From an uncultured Porphyromonas sp. (GTDB taxonomy: Bacteria; Bacteroidota; Bacteroidia; Bacteroidales; Porphyromonadaceae), in NCBI RefSeq assembly GCF_902489635.1, contig NZ_CABUAN010000040.1:1-19710 (forward strand): 19,710 nucleotides of DNA, written 5' to 3'. Both the position numbers and the translations under genes were made by a program. The notes under the pieces were generated by a model. The model did not search any database. It was not told the DNA's origin and saw only the letters and a program-made list of their open reading frames with translations. Below, in pieces: positions 7,441-15,409 of this stretch; position 1 is the first letter of the stretch; every line of letters begins with the position of its first letter.

Positions 7441-7878
7441 ATGAAGAGAATCTATTTTGTAGCACTACTCTTGCTGACCTCTCTACTCTGCGTCAGCTGC
7501 GGTACCTGTAAGAACAGCAGCAAGATCAATCTAGCATCGCTCGACGGCAGCTCTTGGGAGCTCACCCACATGGATGGCATCAAGGTCAATGAGGATGCGG
7601 TACAAACAGCTAACATCAGCATCAGCGGAGCACGTATCTCTGGACGGGCTGCTTGCAATAGCTATGGTGGTGAGTGCTTTCTCTACACTGACGGTCGTAT
7701 CAAGGTCGGAGACATGATGGCTACTCGCATGGCATGCTCCAATATGATGTACGAGCGTATCTTCCTAGCAGCTCTACAGGAGGCTAAAGCCTTTCGTATG
7801 GATGGAGCGAACACGCTCAAGCTTTACTCTACGCACGACGCCTCGGGACAGCCTAGCCTAACCTTCAAGCGCAAGTAA
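7441..7878 (+). CDS. META/HslJ-domain lipoprotein
   Basis: A 145-residue predicted lipoprotein. The hydrophobic signal segment ends in the lipobox LCVSC, with Cys20 the lipidated residue. The mature part resembles the META (HslJ/DUF306) domain: SWELTHMDG near the start, GRAACNSYGG in the centre, and GDMMATRMACSNMMYERIFLAAL followed by a strand with NTLKLY. HslJ of E. coli is linked to novobiocin resistance and heat shock, but the biochemical role of the domain is not established. Cysteines in the mature region (for example in ACNSY, GECF and MACS) could form disulfides. It probably shares the murI promoter and is closed by a strong hairpin. Confidence 0.85.
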   Translation: MKRIYFVALLLLTSLLCVSCGTCKNSSKINLASLDGSSWELTHMDGIKVNEDAVQTANISISGARISGRAACNSYGGECFLYTDGRIKVGDMMATRMACSNMMYERIFLAALQEAKAFRMDGANTLKLYSTHDASGQPSLTFKRK

Positions 7879-7897
7879 CTCTCCCTCACGACATAGC

Positions 7898-7936
7898 ACC
7901 ATAGCGTAGATCCTCTCTCGGGGTCTACGCTATGGT
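7898..7936 (+). terminator. Hairpin terminator after the META lipoprotein
   Basis: The arms 7898-7913 and 7921-7936 form a 16-bp stem with one G-U pair and a 7-base loop. Only a weak T-rich tail (TCTTA) follows, so it may terminate partially and let transcription continue into the peptidase gene. Confidence 0.8.
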
Positions 7937-7941
7937 CTTAC

Positions 7942-7990
7942 CTCTAATCTCTAATCTCTAATATCTAACTTCTAATCTCTAACCTCTAAT
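7942..7990. repeat. Seven-unit heptamer array abutting the DPP IV start codon
   Basis: Seven in-register heptamers (CTCTAAT x3, ATCTAAC, TTCTAAT, CTCTAAC, CTCTAAT) end two bases before the ATG at 7993. They occupy the whole space between the upstream hairpin and the start codon, where a promoter and leader would be expected. Confidence 0.9.
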
Positions 7991-7992
7991 CC

Positions 7993-10158
7993 ATGCGTAC
8001 TCGCACTCTCTTTACCACCCTCATACTCCTCTGCTCGCTCACGCTCATTGCCCAGCAGCGGCGAGAGATCACCCTCCCTGAGGTCACCTCAGGCGCATTT
8101 GCTGCTCGTGGTGCTGGCAACGGCTTTCGCTCACTACCCGATGGCAAGCATTACACGCTCATCAGCGATGACTACCAGCGTATCGTCAAGTATGAGTACG
8201 CTACGGGACGGGCTGTCGATACGCTCTTTGACATTGCGACTGCTCGTGAGTGCGATCTCCAGGCGATCTGGGACTACGACATAGCTCCCTCAGGACATCA
8301 TATCCTGATCTATACCGACCTCAAGCCGATCTATCGACGCTCCTACACGATGCGCGCTACCCACTACGATGTGCGTCGTAACCTTTGTGAGCCGCTCACT
8401 GAGGGGGATATCATGATCCCCACCTTCAGTCCTGACGGGCGGATGGTCGCTTTCGTTAGAGACAATAATATATTCATCAAGAAGTTTGACTTCAACTCAG
8501 AGGTACAGGTCACCACAGATGGTAAGCGCAATGAAGTGATCAACGGATCGACCGACTGGGTCTACGAAGAGGAGTTTAGCACGACACGCCTGATGGAGTG
8601 GAGCCCCCAGAGCGACTTCCTCGCCTTCGTGCGCAGTGATGAGAGCCAGGTGAAGGCTTACTCGATGCCGATCTACGGAGACGATCTCTATCCCACGGAC
8701 TATGTCTATAAGTATCCGAAGGTGGGCGAGCAAAACTCTACCGTCTCACTACATCTCTACAACCTTGAGCTCAAGCGCATCGACCGTGTGGAGCTACCAC
8801 TCGATGCGGACGGCTACATACCCCGCATCGTCTTCACTGGTTGGGGTAGCGATCTAGCCGCCGTCACGCTCAATCGTCTGCAGAACGATCTCAAGGTGTA
8901 CCGCATCAATCCGAAGAGCCGTACGCCTCGGCTGACCCTTCGTGAGCAAGATCCGCGATATATCAACAATGAGTTTATCAACTCCATGCGCTTCGTACCC
9001 GATGGCATCGTCATGCTGAGCGAGCGGGACGGCTCTACGCAGCTCTATAAGTATGGTACGAATGGAGCACTCCAGCAGCGCCTGACGCAGGGTGATTGGG
9101 ACATCATCAGCTTCTACGGCTGTGACAACGACGGCAATGTCTACTACCAGGCTGCCGACGAGACGCCTACCCAGAGACGAGTCCTCAAGACGACCCCACG
9201 GGGCAAGACGACCGTCTTAGCGGGAGAGGCTGGCATCAATCGCGCTAGCTTCACGCAAGACTATAGTTACTTCATCAATAGCTATAGCAATGCTAAGACG
9301 CCTACCATCACGACAATCCGCACGGCAAAGGAGGGCAAGGTGATCCGTACGCTCGAAGACAACGCCCAGCTGGTTGCTAAGCTCAAGGGGTATGACTACA
9401 ACGACAAAGAGTTCTTTACCATTGAGGTAGCTCCCGGGCGCACGCTCCATGGCTGGATGATTCGCCCGCCACACTTTGACGCGAGCAAGCGTTACCCCAC
9501 GGTGATGCATCAGTACAGTGGTCCCGACTCGCAGGAGGTGCTGGATCAGTTTTACATCGGCTGGGAGTACGCCCTAGCTCAGGCTGGCTATGTAGTCGTC
9601 TGTGTGGACGGACGTGGTACAGGTGGCCGTGGCACCGAGTGGCGCAAGTGCACCTATCGTGAGCTAGGTCTGCGCGAGAGTAGCGACCAGATCGCAGCTG
9701 CTGAGGCACTGCCCAAGCAGTTTAGCTATATCGACGGAGAGCGCATTGCTATCTTCGGCTGGAGTTTCGGTGGGTACAATACGCTCATGTCGCTCTGCCG
9801 TGGCAAGGTCTTTCGTGCTGGTGTGGCTGTAGCTCCTGTGACCGATTGGCGCTTTTACGACACGGTTTACACAGAGCGCTTTATGGCGACTCCACAGGTC
9901 AACAACAAGGGCTACGAAGCTTCCTCAGTTCTTTCTATTGCGCACAACCTACATGGCGATCTGCTCGTCATCCATGGCACGGCTGATGATAATGTGCATC
10001 TGCAAAATACGATGCGTCTAGCCACTGAGTTGGTCAAGGCCGACATCCCCTTTGAGATGGCGACTTACACCGACAAGGATCACAGCATCTACGGAGGCAA
10101 CAACAGGCTGCACCTCTACAGTCGTATCATCGAGTTCCTCGATCGTAAGCTCAAGTAA
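7993..10158 (+). CDS. Dipeptidyl peptidase IV (S9 family)
   Basis: A serine exopeptidase that removes X-Pro (and X-Ala) dipeptides from peptide N-termini. In asaccharolytic Bacteroidota it feeds peptide-based nutrition and is exported to the periplasm or surface. The signal peptide is residues 1-20, with probable cleavage before QQRRE. An N-terminal beta-propeller carries the double-glutamate motif (WVYEEE, Glu193/Glu194) that binds the substrate amino group. The C-terminal alpha/beta hydrolase domain has Ser591 (GWSFGGY), Asp665 (HGTADDNVH) and His697 (DKDHSIYGG). The Asp-to-His spacing of 32 equals that of human DPP4. The 721 residues are close to the P. gingivalis enzyme as I recall it. 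lipA begins 18 bases after the stop. Confidence 0.95.
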   Translation: MRTRTLFTTLILLCSLTLIAQQRREITLPEVTSGAFAARGAGNGFRSLPDGKHYTLISDDYQRIVKYEYATGRAVDTLFDIATARECDLQAIWDYDIAPSGHHILIYTDLKPIYRRSYTMRATHYDVRRNLCEPLTEGDIMIPTFSPDGRMVAFVRDNNIFIKKFDFNSEVQVTTDGKRNEVINGSTDWVYEEEFSTTRLMEWSPQSDFLAFVRSDESQVKAYSMPIYGDDLYPTDYVYKYPKVGEQNSTVSLHLYNLELKRIDRVELPLDADGYIPRIVFTGWGSDLAAVTLNRLQNDLKVYRINPKSRTPRLTLREQDPRYINNEFINSMRFVPDGIVMLSERDGSTQLYKYGTNGALQQRLTQGDWDIISFYGCDNDGNVYYQAADETPTQRRVLKTTPRGKTTVLAGEAGINRASFTQDYSYFINSYSNAKTPTITTIRTAKEGKVIRTLEDNAQLVAKLKGYDYNDKEFFTIEVAPGRTLHGWMIRPPHFDASKRYPTVMHQYSGPDSQEVLDQFYIGWEYALAQAGYVVVCVDGRGTGGRGTEWRKCTYRELGLRESSDQIAAAEALPKQFSYIDGERIAIFGWSFGGYNTLMSLCRGKVFRAGVAVAPVTDWRFYDTVYTERFMATPQVNNKGYEASSVLSIAHNLHGDLLVIHGTADDNVHLQNTMRLATELVKADIPFEMATYTDKDHSIYGGNNRLHLYSRIIEFLDRKLK

Positions 10159-10176
10159 CTTCTAGCGATAGAGCTG

Positions 10177-11028
10177 ATGAAGCAACCCCACATACGTAAG
10201 CCTGAGTGGCTCAAGATCAAGCTCGGTAGCGATGTGACTTACGACGAGACGCGTGCGGTGCTGCAGAAGCACTGTCTGCACACCATCTGCACGAGCGGTC
10301 GCTGTCCTAATCAGGGCGAGTGCTGGTCACGAGGCACTGCCACCTTTATGATCGGAGGAGCGGTCTGTACGCGAGCTTGTAAGTTTTGCAATACAGAGAC
10401 GGGTCGCCCGCTACCGCTAGATCCAGCTGAGCCTCGTCACGTCGCTGAGAGTGTCCGTGCGTTAGGGCTCAAGCATGCGGTGGTCACCAGTGTAGATCGC
10501 GATGACCTGCCCGACAAGGGGAGTGCCCACTGGGTCGAGACGATACGACAGATACGTGAGCTGTGCCCTGGCGTTACGGTCGAGGTGCTGATCCCCGACT
10601 TCGACGGGCAGGCAGAGCTCATTGCGCCGATCCTAGAGGAGCGTCCCGAGGTGGTGGCGCACAATATGGAGACCGTGCGACGGCTCACCCCCGTGGTGCG
10701 TAGCCGAGCTACTTATGACTGCAGTCTCTCCGTCTTGGCACAGATCGCTGAGGCGGGGCTGCCCGCTAAGACGGGGCTGATGCTCGGTCTCGGAGAGACG
10801 CAGGAGGAGATCCTCGAGACGATGGACGATCTGCGTCGGATAGACTGTAGCATCCTCACGCTCGGTCAATACCTCCAGCCCACTCGTCGCCACTATCCCG
10901 TGCAGGAGTATGTGCATCCCGACCGCTTTGCCGAGCTACGGAATATAGCTCTAGACAAAGGCTTTCGCCATGTGGAGAGCGGTCCTCTGGTGCGCTCCTC
11001 CTACCACGCTGAGCGTCACCTGCTCTAG
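10177..11028 (+). CDS. lipA: Lipoyl synthase (radical SAM)
   Basis: Inserts two sulfurs into protein-bound octanoyl groups to make the lipoyl cofactor of 2-oxoacid dehydrogenases and the glycine cleavage H protein. The auxiliary 4Fe-4S cluster ligands are Cys38, Cys43 and Cys49 (CTSGRCPNQGEC). The radical SAM cluster ligands are Cys64, Cys68 and Cys71 (CTRACKFC). The C-terminal RSSYHAE supplies the serine ligand of the auxiliary cluster. The 283 residues make a compact but complete enzyme. The 18-base gap to the peptidase gene suggests co-transcription without a clear functional link. No lipB or lipoate ligase gene is seen nearby. Confidence 0.96.
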   Translation: MKQPHIRKPEWLKIKLGSDVTYDETRAVLQKHCLHTICTSGRCPNQGECWSRGTATFMIGGAVCTRACKFCNTETGRPLPLDPAEPRHVAESVRALGLKHAVVTSVDRDDLPDKGSAHWVETIRQIRELCPGVTVEVLIPDFDGQAELIAPILEERPEVVAHNMETVRRLTPVVRSRATYDCSLSVLAQIAEAGLPAKTGLMLGLGETQEEILETMDDLRRIDCSILTLGQYLQPTRRHYPVQEYVHPDRFAELRNIALDKGFRHVESGPLVRSSYHAERHLL

Positions 11029-11043
11029 CTTCGCTCGGATTAG

Positions 11044-11073
11044 TTGCTTTGTTGTCTAAAACGAGTAACTTTG
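11044..11073 (+). promoter_or_regulatory. Bacteroidota-type promoter for the downstream lipoprotein
   Basis: TTG at 11044-11046 and TAACTTTG at 11066-11073 are separated by 19 bases, a good match to the consensus. The element starts just after the lipA stop. A TTG-initiated reading-frame extension beginning at 11049 lies inside this promoter, which argues for the later ATG as the true start. Confidence 0.65.
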
Positions 11074-11108
11074 CGATATACAAGAAAACACTAAACAATA
11101 AGCATCCT

Positions 11109-11756
11109 ATGATGAAACAAACAGTCTATGTGCTCCTAGTAGCTCTAGCCACACTCACGCTCTTCAGCTCCTGCAATAAGGAGTGCGAGCCCAACCAGAA
11201 AAAGAAAGAGGCAACAACTCGCTATCTTGGGCAAGTCTCTAGCGACAAGAAGATAATGCCTATCTACCTCCCCGTACTCTCTCAGGAGCTAGCCAAAAAA
11301 GAGACCCGTGATAGCCTTGTAGCTGCAAACGAGAAGTATGGCTGGGTTTTTGTCAAAGATGAGACAGAGGAGGATCACAGAATGCTCACCATGGAGGCTC
11401 CTAAAAACGACACTGGCTACACAGACAACCGTCTGATCGAGCGTCTCTTCTACCACTATAAGGATGGAGATTTCTACTTCGACTGCTGGACCAAGCCCAT
11501 CTTCAAAAAGGACATCGTCAAGGCAGCACACGAGGGATCAGCTGAAGACATTAAGATACTCAAGGACATCCTGACGCTGTATGGCTTTACTGAGCATGTG
11601 AAACCATCAAACTACAAGAGCGGACAGCTGAACTTCGAGGGATACAACATGACCCAGTTCCCCGAGGGTCCTATGTGGGGCTCTATTTACTGCACCCAGC
11701 TCCAGGAGTCAGTCTACTACCTAGAGATGCAGGTCGTCCAGAGAGGACCTAAATAA
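11109..11756 (+). CDS. Predicted lipoprotein of unknown function
   Basis: The 215-residue protein has a signal segment ending in the lipobox LFSSC (Cys22), followed by a lysine-rich hydrophilic linker. I do not recognise the mature domain. It is highly charged with several aromatic-rich segments (ERLFYHYKDGDFYFDCW, GSIYCTQLQESVYYLEMQ), suggesting a small beta-rich fold, and no catalytic motif stands out. The frame is open upstream to a TTG at 11049, but that falls within the promoter; the tandem ATGs at 11109 and 11112 place the signal peptide correctly, and the first is used here. It is the last plus-strand gene and converges on phoR. Confidence 0.8.
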   Translation: MMKQTVYVLLVALATLTLFSSCNKECEPNQKKKEATTRYLGQVSSDKKIMPIYLPVLSQELAKKETRDSLVAANEKYGWVFVKDETEEDHRMLTMEAPKNDTGYTDNRLIERLFYHYKDGDFYFDCWTKPIFKKDIVKAAHEGSAEDIKILKDILTLYGFTEHVKPSNYKSGQLNFEGYNMTQFPEGPMWGSIYCTQLQESVYYLEMQVVQRGPK

Positions 11757-11892
11757 AGCCTCACGACAAGAACGACTTTCGAATAGGTCCTAGAACCGCA
11801 ACTTCAAGACGCTCTCCTTCTAGAGCTACTCTATTGCAGCTCTTCTGATAGGAGTCAGTGGCGAAGGAATCGTCTTGTAAAGCTCTCAAACA

Positions 11893-11998
11893 GTTTCCTC
11901 CCCTGGAAAAGTAGTTTTCCAAGGGAGGAAATTTCTTTTTCCAGCCTTGGGAAAGAAAGTCCCCAAGGCTGGAAACTTTGTTTTCCAAGGTTGGAAAG
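11893..11998. repeat. Array of five ~22-bp palindromic units
   Basis: Five units of the form TTTCC-N6-GGAAA start near 11893, 11914, 11936, 11958 and 11980, a spacing of 21-22 bases. Unit 1 (11893-11910) and unit 2 (11915-11932) are reverse complements at 16 of 18 positions around a 4-base loop. Units 3 and 4 are perfect reverse complements over 14 bases (11938-11951 with 11962-11975). Unit 5 is itself a palindrome (TTTCCAA-GG-TTGGAAA). The array fills much of the 297-base space between the convergent lipoprotein and phoR genes and may serve as a two-way terminator. The remaining bases (11757-11892 and 11999-12053) show nothing recognisable. Confidence 0.85.
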
Positions 11999-12053
11999 CT
12001 ATCCTTCGTCTAGAGGAGTGTCGCTTAGAGCCGACCGCAACGATCCGCCTTAA

Positions 12054-13874
12054 CTAGTGCTCTCGGGCTGTCTTGTCGGGGGTGCTCTTGGCTAGCGAGA
12101 AGAAGAACTCGAGACCTCCCGTGGGTCTGTTCTTCGCCGAGATCTCACCGCCGTGGAAGCGTATAGCATTGCGTACGATGGAGAGTCCCAGACCTGATCC
12201 GCCCATCTCACGACTGCGACCCTCATCGATGCGGTAGAAGCGGTCGAAGATCTTAGCCAGGCTCTCGCTCTCGGGGATGCCAGGGCCGTTGTCGGCAAAG
12301 GTGAAGTAGTAGTAGTGCTCGTCCTCCATCGTCTGATCGATCTCTATAGTGGTGCCAGAGCCAGCGTAGCGGATGCTATTCTCCGTCAGATTGGCAAAGA
12401 CAGCATAGAGTAGCGAGTGATTGGCCTGTACGGTGGTCTGCTCGGGTATTCGATTGCAGACGGTCATCTGCGCCTCTTGTAGCTTGATCTCTAGGGCTGC
12501 TTTGACCTCCTCGACGACACTGTACGGGGTGAGCTCCTGCAGGGCGTAGAGGTCGCTCGCCTCCTCCAGCTTGGTGATCATAGAGACGTCGCTGATGAGC
12601 TGTGAGAGACGGATCATCTGATTGTACGTACGCTCGATGAAGTAGCGCTGCTTCTCCTCAGGGAGTGGCTGGTTGAGTATTGTCTCGAGGTAACCACGGG
12701 CGCAAGTGACCGGCGTGCGTAGCTCGTGGGCGATGCTATTGGTCATGTCGTGCTTGAGGCGACGATCGTTTTCCTTCTTGGTCACATTGGTCAGGACGAT
12801 CTCAAAGCTATTGTCTGGGAAGAACTGGGCGCGCACCTCTATATGCGACCCATCCTTGTCGATGATGTATCGTGTGGAGCGCGGAGCGGCACCTGGGTGA
12901 GCCTCTTGGTCGGCTAGAAGCGTCTTGACCTGATAAAGCTCAGGGTAGTCGAGGATGCGCTCATCGATGATAAAGGTGGGGGTGTCGACGAGGGTGTTGA
13001 GATTCTGTATGAAGTGGCTATTGGCATAGATAAACTTGCTCTCCGCACTAAAGAAAGAGATGCCAGCGTCGGAGCTAGCGAAGTGCTGTATGAGCTTCTC
13101 GCGTTCGATCTCATAGCGGCTCTTGCTCTCCTCGAGCATCTTAAAGATCTTCTTGAGCTGCTCTCCTAGCTCTCCGATCTCACTCTTGGGAAAAGTGACA
13201 GACTCGTACTCCTCACCAGCCTGCGCCTTCGCTACAAAGTCGTGAAGCTTACGCACTGAGCGAGAGAATTGGTCGGTAAAGAAGACCACCGCCAGCAGTG
13301 CTAGACTGAAAATGCCGACGATGAGGAGGAGGAAGAAGTGACTGGAGTGAAAGTAATTGACATAGTCTATATGGTAGGGTATAGCTACACGGATGTAGTA
13401 CCCCTGATCTCGGTACTGCTTGGCAAAGTAGTAGAAGTCCTCTCTGAGCGTCTCGCTATACCGCTTGGAGGTGCCTGTGCCATTGAGGTTGGCCTGCTGT
13501 AGTTCTATGCGTGAGAGGTGGTTCTCAGGGATTGGACCCTGGGTGACGTTGTCAAAGTAGACGTCACCCTTTAGGTTGATGATCGTAAAGCGTAGATTGT
13601 CCGGGAGGTAGGATAAGAAGTGCCCTAGATCGTCCTGATCAGGCCAGTTGCTAAAGGCTGAGAGTGAGTCTTGTCCTTGCACCCGCGGGTGTGCTTCGTA
13701 GTCTGCTATGTAACGATTGACACAGTCAGCGGTGCGCTCGAGGTATGATACGAGCGCTTTGGTCTTGATCTCCTTTTCGGAGGCACGCTGTACGAAGTAG
13801 ATGATCCCGCCAAAGAGGATAAAGAGCAGGGCTGCGGAGATAAGGACTTTGGACTTATAGTTGTACTGACTCAT
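12054..13874 (-). CDS. phoR: Phosphate-sensing histidine kinase PhoR
   Basis: A membrane sensor kinase partnered with PhoB. The 606 residues show a first membrane segment (about 10-29), a periplasmic region of about 145 residues, and a second membrane segment (about 180-200). A HAMP-like linker follows (about 201-250), then a PAS-like domain (about 264-365) and a HisKA domain with phospho-accepting His383 (IAHELRTP). The ATPase domain has the N box (NLTENS, with Asn495 and Asn499), G1 (DNGPG, 528-532), F box (FDRF) and G2 (GGSGLGL, 558-564). The sizeable periplasmic domain differs from E. coli PhoR, which has almost none. It is the last gene of the block, 42 bases after phoB. The PhoR name rests on context plus architecture. 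Confidence 0.9.
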   Translation of the reverse strand: MSQYNYKSKVLISAALLFILFGGIIYFVQRASEKEIKTKALVSYLERTADCVNRYIADYEAHPRVQGQDSLSAFSNWPDQDDLGHFLSYLPDNLRFTIINLKGDVYFDNVTQGPIPENHLSRIELQQANLNGTGTSKRYSETLREDFYYFAKQYRDQGYYIRVAIPYHIDYVNYFHSSHFFLLLIVGIFSLALLAVVFFTDQFSRSVRKLHDFVAKAQAGEEYESVTFPKSEIGELGEQLKKIFKMLEESKSRYEIEREKLIQHFASSDAGISFFSAESKFIYANSHFIQNLNTLVDTPTFIIDERILDYPELYQVKTLLADQEAHPGAAPRSTRYIIDKDGSHIEVRAQFFPDNSFEIVLTNVTKKENDRRLKHDMTNSIAHELRTPVTCARGYLETILNQPLPEEKQRYFIERTYNQMIRLSQLISDVSMITKLEEASDLYALQELTPYSVVEEVKAALEIKLQEAQMTVCNRIPEQTTVQANHSLLYAVFANLTENSIRYAGSGTTIEIDQTMEDEHYYYFTFADNGPGIPESESLAKIFDRFYRIDEGRSREMGGSGLGLSIVRNAIRFHGGEISAKNRPTGGLEFFFSLAKSTPDKTAREH

Positions 13875-13916
13875 AGTTAGGACGGTAACGATAGGAATGT
13901 GTTAGGTAAATGGGAA

Positions 13917-14618
13917 CTACTGCGCCTCCTCCTCGACGAGGCAATAGCCGAAGCCTGAGCGGTTGATGATCTTGACTCCGCTACCACGTAGCTTCTTGCG
14001 TATGCGGGTGATATGTACGTCGATGGTGCGCTCCATAACGAATACATCCTCTCGCCACACGCGGTCGAGGATCTCCTCACGTGAGAAGACCTTGCTGGGG
14101 TCGCGTGCCAGTAAGATGAGTATCTCGAGCTCCTTCTTGGTTAGATCGATAGGCTCGCCATTGACAAAGACCTGCTTGGTATCTAGGTCAATGAGGAGCG
14201 TGCCAATCTCTATCTGACTCTCTTCGAAGTCTAGTCCGCCCTGCAGGGAGCGCATGAGAACCGCTTGGACACGCGCCTGTAGCTCTTTGATAGAGAAAGG
14301 CTTCGCCATATAGTCGTCGGCTCCGATGTTAAAGCCCGTGAGGAGATCGTTTTCAGTATCCTTGGCAGTGAGGAAGATGATGGGTGTGGTGAGCTTCTTG
14401 TCTCGTCGTATGACCTCAGCGAGCTTGAAGCCGCTCATGCCAGGCATCATCACGTCGAGGATGAGTAGGTGATACTCCTCGAGTGGCATCTTGAGTGCCT
14501 CCTCAGCGTTGGCGGCTGTGGAGACTTGGTATCCCTCGCCAGCGAGGTTGAAGGTGAGTATCTCTCGGAGGTCCTCCTCATCATCGACGAGGAGTAGTCT
14601 AAACTTCTTCTTGTCCAT
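13917..14618 (-). CDS. phoB: Phosphate response regulator PhoB (OmpR family)
   Basis: A cytosolic transcription factor of 233 residues. The receiver domain (about 6-122) has the acidic pair Asp12/Asp13, phospho-acceptor Asp55 (LILDVMMPG), Thr84 and Lys106 (KPFS). The winged-helix DNA-binding domain (about 134-228) includes LTKKELEILILL and the recognition region VDVHITRIRKKL-like segment near 200-210, ending with GFGYCL. Its start codon lies inside the 3' end of phoU (a 20-base overlap), implying translational coupling. Position between phoU and phoR supports the assignment over other OmpR-type regulators. Confidence 0.93.
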   Translation of the reverse strand: MDKKKFRLLLVDDEEDLREILTFNLAGEGYQVSTAANAEEALKMPLEEYHLLILDVMMPGMSGFKLAEVIRRDKKLTTPIIFLTAKDTENDLLTGFNIGADDYMAKPFSIKELQARVQAVLMRSLQGGLDFEESQIEIGTLLIDLDTKQVFVNGEPIDLTKKELEILILLARDPSKVFSREEILDRVWREDVFVMERTIDVHITRIRKKLRGSGVKIINRSGFGYCLVEEEAQ

Positions 14619-15336
14619 AGTTATCTAGCTCTTGTTCGGTGGGTATCTCTACTTTTTGATTCTTAGCGTGTAGTAGGTTCTTGCCTTCGGAATGGAAGAT
14701 AGCCGCCTCGGCGATGTTTGTCGCATTGTCGCCGATGCGCTCCAGATTGTAGGCTATGCTACTGATTGCTAGTGAAGCCTGTATGGAGTCTATATCAGGA
14801 GTCTGCTCTGCGTCTAGGAGTGCCTGGGGCAGCGAGTCGTTGATCTGATAGTGTAGATCGTCTACATGGGTGTCTCGACGGATGACTCGTCGCGAGAGGT
14901 CAGAGTCTCCGGCAAAGAACGAAGTGACCGCGTCGGTGACCATCTGATAAGTCTCCGAGAGCATCTCGTGTAGCGTACCAGCATACTGGAGGTAGAGTCC
15001 ATTGCTAGAGTCGATCGTACGGGTGAAGTTGGCTACATTGAGCAGCAGATCACCGATGCGCTCTAGATAGCTGGTCATATCGTGCAGGGCAAACATACGC
15101 CTAGCCTCAGAGGCGCGAGGGGTGTAGAGTACGATCCCGTTGATGACCTCGCTCCTTATCTTGACCTCTAGGCTATCTATGATCGTCTCATTCATCTCGA
15201 TGTGCTCGTAGTCGTCAGGCTCGACGATCCCGCTGAGGAGCTGCTGTATGATCTCTACTTGGCGAGCGATCACTTTGTTGAGTACGTTGAAGTCTTCCTT
15301 GATCAGGACGACGTGGTGATCCATATTGGGTGACAT
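14599..15336 (-). CDS. phoU: Phosphate signalling protein PhoU
   Basis: A cytosolic regulator that connects the Pst transporter with PhoR and holds the Pho response off when phosphate is plentiful. The 245-residue protein is almost entirely helical and contains two tandem PhoU repeats. Characteristic acidic segments are present, including SYLERIGDLLLNVANF in the first repeat and AYNLERIGDNATNIAEAAI in the second; the E-R-I-G-D motifs are metal-binding in known structures. It lies 73 bases after pstB and overlaps phoB by 20 bases. Confidence 0.95.
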   Translation of the reverse strand: MSPNMDHHVVLIKEDFNVLNKVIARQVEIIQQLLSGIVEPDDYEHIEMNETIIDSLEVKIRSEVINGIVLYTPRASEARRMFALHDMTSYLERIGDLLLNVANFTRTIDSSNGLYLQYAGTLHEMLSETYQMVTDAVTSFFAGDSDLSRRVIRRDTHVDDLHYQINDSLPQALLDAEQTPDIDSIQASLAISSIAYNLERIGDNATNIAEAAIFHSEGKNLLHAKNQKVEIPTEQELDNYGQEEV

Positions 15337-15409
15337 AGGTTGTGACAGTTACGTTTTTTACTTGATCGTGTGAGTGTCTGTCTGTATGGCAGATCTAAGG
15401 TACGATGTT

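Noticed and set aside
11761..11988. 75-residue minus-strand reading frame across the palindrome array
   Set aside because: Its sequence is just the translated palindrome units, and it has no leader or promoter. It lies in a convergent intergenic region where structure, not coding, explains the DNA.
11893..11998. Regularly spaced ~22-bp repeats considered as a CRISPR array
   Set aside because: There are no identical repeats separated by unique spacers; the units are contiguous palindromes with variable centres, the period is far too short, and no cas gene is nearby.
12025..12035. 11-mer TTAGAGCCGAC shared with 19572-19582, near both palindrome arrays
   Set aside because: In a window this size, shared 11-mers are expected by chance. 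The distances and orientation relative to the two arrays do not correspond well enough to claim a common border.
14599..14618. phoU-phoB overlap considered as a possible frameshift or assembly error
   Set aside because: Both proteins are full length with intact termini, so a 20-base overlap is ordinary translational coupling.
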